Source of the DNA: CAYVXE01 sp964455375
GTDB lineage: Bacteria > Zhuqueibacterota > Zhuqueibacteria > Oceanimicrobiales > Oceanimicrobiaceae
DNA length: 55,881 bases
Assembly: GCA_964455375.1 (NCBI GenBank)
Contig: CAYVXE010000019.1
Span: 1 to 55,881, forward strand
Direction of reading: 5' to 3'
This document shows positions 53,405-55,881 of this stretch, piece after piece. Position 1 is the stretch's first letter; each line of letters starts with the position of its first letter. A model generated the notes under the pieces. The model was not told where the DNA came from and searched no databases. It saw only the letters and a program-made list of their open reading frames with translations. A program made the translations under genes and the position numbers.

Positions 53405-53490
53405 TGGTGCCGAAGGGGGGATTCGAACCCCCATGGGTCTCCCCACACGGCCCTCAACCGTGCATGTCTACCAGATTCCATCACTTCGGC
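53405..53490 (-). tRNA. tRNA-Leu (anticodon GAG), CCA encoded
   Basis: A class II tRNA of 86 nt including an encoded CCA. The acceptor arms GCCGAAG and CTTCGGC pair, the anticodon stem CACGG/CCGTG carries loop TTGAGGG with anticodon GAG, a long variable arm (TGGGGAGACCCA) follows, and GGGGGTTCGAATCCCCC is the T arm. The combination secG followed by tRNA-Leu is common in bacteria. Confidence 0.97.
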
Positions 53491-53518
53491 TTTAGGCTCT
53501 ATACCCCAAATATCGATT

Positions 53519-53893
53519 TTATCTCGTTGTATCTGATGCAGTTGGCTGTGGAAGAACCTGTCCCGATTCATTTGGGGTTGGAACAACCGGCAAACCCGCA
53601 GCCGGTACAGACGCACGTTTCTGCTGCTCTTGTTGGACTAAACTTTTTGTTACTGCTTTTGTTTCTCCTTTATTGATGAGAGAAATAATCAGCGACAGCG
53701 CTAAAAAACCTACGGATAGCCATGTTGTTGCCTTACCTAAAAAATTCGCTGCACCACGACCCCCAAAAACGGCTCCCATATCCGAGCCACCAAAAGTACC
53801 CGCCAACCCACCACCCTTACTGGATTGCAATAATATAACTACAATCAAAGCAAAACAAATGACCAAAAATATAAATATTAGTAGTGAATACAT
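53519..53893 (-). CDS. secG: preprotein translocase subunit SecG
   Basis: A 124-residue SecG, the small inner-membrane subunit that assists SecYE export. Two hydrophobic helices (LLIFIFLVICFALIVVILLQ; WLSVGFLALSLIISLI) flank the signature SSKGGGLAGTFGGSDMGAVFGGRGAANFLGKAT (interrupted by short loops). The C-terminal tail is hydrophilic. It starts 11 bp after the triosephosphate isomerase stop and is probably co-transcribed. Confidence 0.96.
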   Translation of the reverse strand: MYSLLIFIFLVICFALIVVILLQSSKGGGLAGTFGGSDMGAVFGGRGAANFLGKATTWLSVGFLALSLIISLINKGETKAVTKSLVQQEQQKRASVPAAGLPVVPTPNESGQVLPQPTASDTTR

Positions 53894-53904
53894 GACATCC
53901 TTTA

Positions 53905-54681
53905 TTAATTCATTAATTTTTCAGCGGATTTAATAATTGCAGTAAAACTGTCAGCATCAAGACTGGCACCACCAACCAATGCACCATCGATATCGGGTTG
54001 CGACAACAATTCGTCAGCGTTACCCGGCTTAACACTGCCGCCGTACTGAATCCTGATACTTGTCCCCAATTCAGGGGAGAATAGTTCACAAAGCAAATTA
54101 CGGATAAACGCGTGTACCTCTTGCGCTTGTTGCGGCGTTGCGGTTACTCCTGTACCGATAGCCCACACAGGTTCATACGCCACAACCAGGTCATTTGCGG
54201 ATGTAAAACGAGTATTTGCAAGCCCGGCCCGAATTTGTCCCTCTATAATTTTCTCCGTCAAACCGGCCTCGCGCTGGTCCAATTTTTCCCCAATACAGAA
54301 AATAGGCTTTAAACCCGCCTCCAACGCCTTTTGAACTTTTTGATTAATCCCCCCATCGGTTTCTCCGAAAACGTGTCGTCTTTCCGAGTGCCCGACGATG
54401 ACATAATCACAACCGGCATCCAACAACATTGCCGCAGAAATCTCTCCGGTAAAAGCGCCCTCATCTTCCCAATGAATATTTTGTCCACCAATTAAAACAT
54501 TGGTTTCGCCAAGAATTTCTTTAACCGGCACCAGGTCTGTTGCTGGCGGACACACAACAACATCCACAGTTGAAATGTTTACTGTTTTCATCTTTAAGGC
54601 TTTGGCAAGCGTTCTTGCTTCTGAAGGCGTTTTGAACATTTTCCAATTGCCGCCTATGATGAATTTTCTGCCAGGCATCAT
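53905..54681 (-). CDS. tpiA: triosephosphate isomerase
   Basis: A glycolytic enzyme interconverting dihydroxyacetone phosphate and glyceraldehyde 3-phosphate. The 258 residues include GGNWKMFK with the catalytic Lys, GHSERRHVFGETD with catalytic His, AYEPVWAIGTGVTATPQQAQ with catalytic Glu and the phosphate-binding GGSVKPGN. The start is one of two adjacent ATGs. The gene follows gap by 38 bp; pgk, which commonly lies between them, is absent here. Confidence 0.98.
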   Translation of the reverse strand: MMPGRKFIIGGNWKMFKTPSEARTLAKALKMKTVNISTVDVVVCPPATDLVPVKEILGETNVLIGGQNIHWEDEGAFTGEISAAMLLDAGCDYVIVGHSERRHVFGETDGGINQKVQKALEAGLKPIFCIGEKLDQREAGLTEKIIEGQIRAGLANTRFTSANDLVVAYEPVWAIGTGVTATPQQAQEVHAFIRNLLCELFSPELGTSIRIQYGGSVKPGNADELLSQPDIDGALVGGASLDADSFTAIIKSAEKLMN

Positions 54682-54719
54682 ACGATTAAACTATCCAAAA
54701 TTATTTAACTATCATTGAA

Positions 54720-55727
54720 TTATAAACTTGCAGAAATATGTTCAATCAAATCAACGACACGATTTGAAAAACCCCATTCATTATCATACCAGGAAATGAC
54801 TTTAGCCATATTTCCTCCCATGACGGTTGTCGATAACGCATCAACAGTGGAGGAATGAGGATTTTCGTTATAGTCTTTTGATACAAGCGGTTCCTCCGAA
54901 TAACCGAGAATACCTCTCAGTTCATTTTCAGATGCCCGTTTAAAAGCGGCATTCAATTCCTCTGCGGTGGTACTTTTTTCCAATTCAAAAACGACATCGA
55001 CCAACGATACGTTTGGCGTGGGAACGCGTATGGCCATGCCATCCATTTTGCCTTGCAATTGCGGCAGGACCAAAGCTACAGCTTTAGCAGCACCTGTTGT
55101 AGTAGGAATCATTGAGACCGCAGCAGCACGTGCCCTGCGTAAATCTTTATGCGGCAGGTCGAGAATTCTCTGATCATTTGTATAGGAATGAATGGTTGTC
55201 ATCAAGCCTTTGACAATGCCAAAGTTATCCAGTACAACCTTTGCAACAGGTGACAGACAGTTCGTCGTGCAGGATGCATTGGAGATGATGTGATGTTCGC
55301 CGGGATTATACTGTTTGTGATTTACCCCGACCACGACTGTTAAATCAGGATTCTTTGCCGGAGCACTGATGATTACTTTTTTCGCACCCGCATCCAAATG
55401 CTTGGAGGCGTTTTCACGCGCAGTAAACAAACCGGTGGACTCGATGGCGATATCCACGCCGAGGTCTTTCCATGGTAATTCTGCAGGATTGCGGACTGCT
55501 AAAACCTTCATTTCTTTGCCATCAACTTCCAAGTGAGCGTCCCCTGCTTTTACATCCCCTTCTAATTGACCAAAATTCGAATCATACTTCAGTAAGTGAG
55601 CAAGAGTTCTGGAATCTGTAAGATCATTCACTGCCACAACATCAACATCGGCGTCGTACTTTTTAATTGCCCGAAAAACGTTTCTGCCAATTCGTCCAAA
55701 TCCATTGATTCCCACTCTAACAGCCAT
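54720..55727 (-). CDS. gap: glyceraldehyde-3-phosphate dehydrogenase
   Basis: A 335-residue type I NAD-dependent GAPDH. VGINGFGRIGRNVFRA binds NAD, ASCTTNCLSP carries the catalytic C153, and HSYTNDQRILD and SWYDNEWGFSNR are conserved. AAGGAG precedes the ATG. A good promoter is upstream. It heads a gap-tpiA-secG transcript. Confidence 0.98.
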   Translation of the reverse strand: MAVRVGINGFGRIGRNVFRAIKKYDADVDVVAVNDLTDSRTLAHLLKYDSNFGQLEGDVKAGDAHLEVDGKEMKVLAVRNPAELPWKDLGVDIAIESTGLFTARENASKHLDAGAKKVIISAPAKNPDLTVVVGVNHKQYNPGEHHIISNASCTTNCLSPVAKVVLDNFGIVKGLMTTIHSYTNDQRILDLPHKDLRRARAAAVSMIPTTTGAAKAVALVLPQLQGKMDGMAIRVPTPNVSLVDVVFELEKSTTAEELNAAFKRASENELRGILGYSEEPLVSKDYNENPHSSTVDALSTTVMGGNMAKVISWYDNEWGFSNRVVDLIEHISASL

Positions 55728-55832
55728 GTTTATTTCTCCTTATGATTTAAAGTAATGACTCGCTTAGAAATTTCTCTAACTACTTATTTTTCTGCATGAA
55801 GACGAAACTTTCCGAAAAAACAAAACGTAGAG

Positions 55833-55861
55833 AAAGTAAAAAATATTTAAAATAATGTCAA
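55833..55861 (-). promoter_or_regulatory. sigma-70-like promoter of gap
   Basis: On the minus strand a perfect -35 TTGACA (55861-55856) is followed after 17 bases by TACTTT (55838-55833), a weak -10. The leader would be about 100 bases. Confidence 0.5.
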
Positions 55862-55881
55862 GAGTTAAATTGTGAATATTA

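Noticed and set aside
1..55881. CRISPR arrays, insertion sequences, prophage genes or rRNA genes
   Set aside because: I saw no regularly spaced direct repeats, transposase or integrase motifs, or rRNA-like sequence on either strand.

Overview
The window looks like one scaffold of a Gram-negative bacterium of the Bacteroidota/Chlorobiota/Calditrichota (FCB) kind. The evidence is many lipoproteins and outer-membrane barrels (a FadL/OmpP1 protein with its signal peptide), a complete Bat (aerotolerance) operon, a DUF2851 protein, a TonB-like protein and moderate A+T. The phylum is an inference from gene content. Two runs of exactly 100 N (9242-9341 and 20971-21070) are assembly gaps, which fits a draft or metagenome assembly. 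Most genes from 5.3 kb onward lie on the minus strand.

Layout. 0.2-5.3 kb (+): Kup potassium transporter, an OsmC-like redox protein whose catalytic cysteine codon is TGA, and three unrecognised envelope or cytoplasmic proteins. 5.3-25.6 kb: mixed housekeeping and accessory genes, including an S9 peptidase, VOC protein, adenylate kinase, DUF2851, CapA-like, M28 peptidase, family-5 uracil-DNA glycosylase, glycosyltransferase, EF-P, threonine synthase, YhaM-like nuclease, penicillin acylase, SDR and sugar epimerase. This stretch ends in a metallophosphatase/tetraheme cytochrome fusion whose reading frame also runs through a TGA, in a Cys-Gly-TGA motif. 25.7-30.4 kb: envelope proteins, among them an unusual Asp/Tyr-rich lipoprotein and a TonB-like protein. 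30.4-41.5 kb: an expanded MoxR-DUF58-BatA-BatB-BatC-BatD-BatE operon. 41.7-49.3 kb: a protein quality-control block (DnaK, FmdB-type zinc ribbon, two HtrA proteases, DnaJ-like protein). 49.3-55.7 kb: a STAS/histidine-kinase-like ATPase fusion, acyl-CoA ligase, TPR protein, tRNA-Leu(GAG), SecG, triosephosphate isomerase and GAPDH.

The main discovery is two candidate selenoproteins. In both, an in-frame TGA sits where the family has its redox cysteine, and a GC-rich hairpin with a three-base loop beginning GG starts at a very similar distance (loop 26 and 28 nt after the TGA), as expected of bacterial SECIS elements. Conventional ORF calling splits or truncates both genes. One is a likely peroxide-reducing OsmC-like protein. 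The other is an exported UshA-like metallophosphatase-fold protein fused to four haem-c motifs. Together they suggest selenium-dependent redox chemistry in the cytoplasm and envelope. The selenocysteine machinery itself (selA, selB, selC, selD) is not in the window.

Other points of interest are an HtrA paralogue whose catalytic aspartate is replaced by glutamate, a PPIase-like protein without its catalytic domain inside the Bat operon, a 35-residue membrane peptide gene, and several strong inverted repeats in intergenic DNA.
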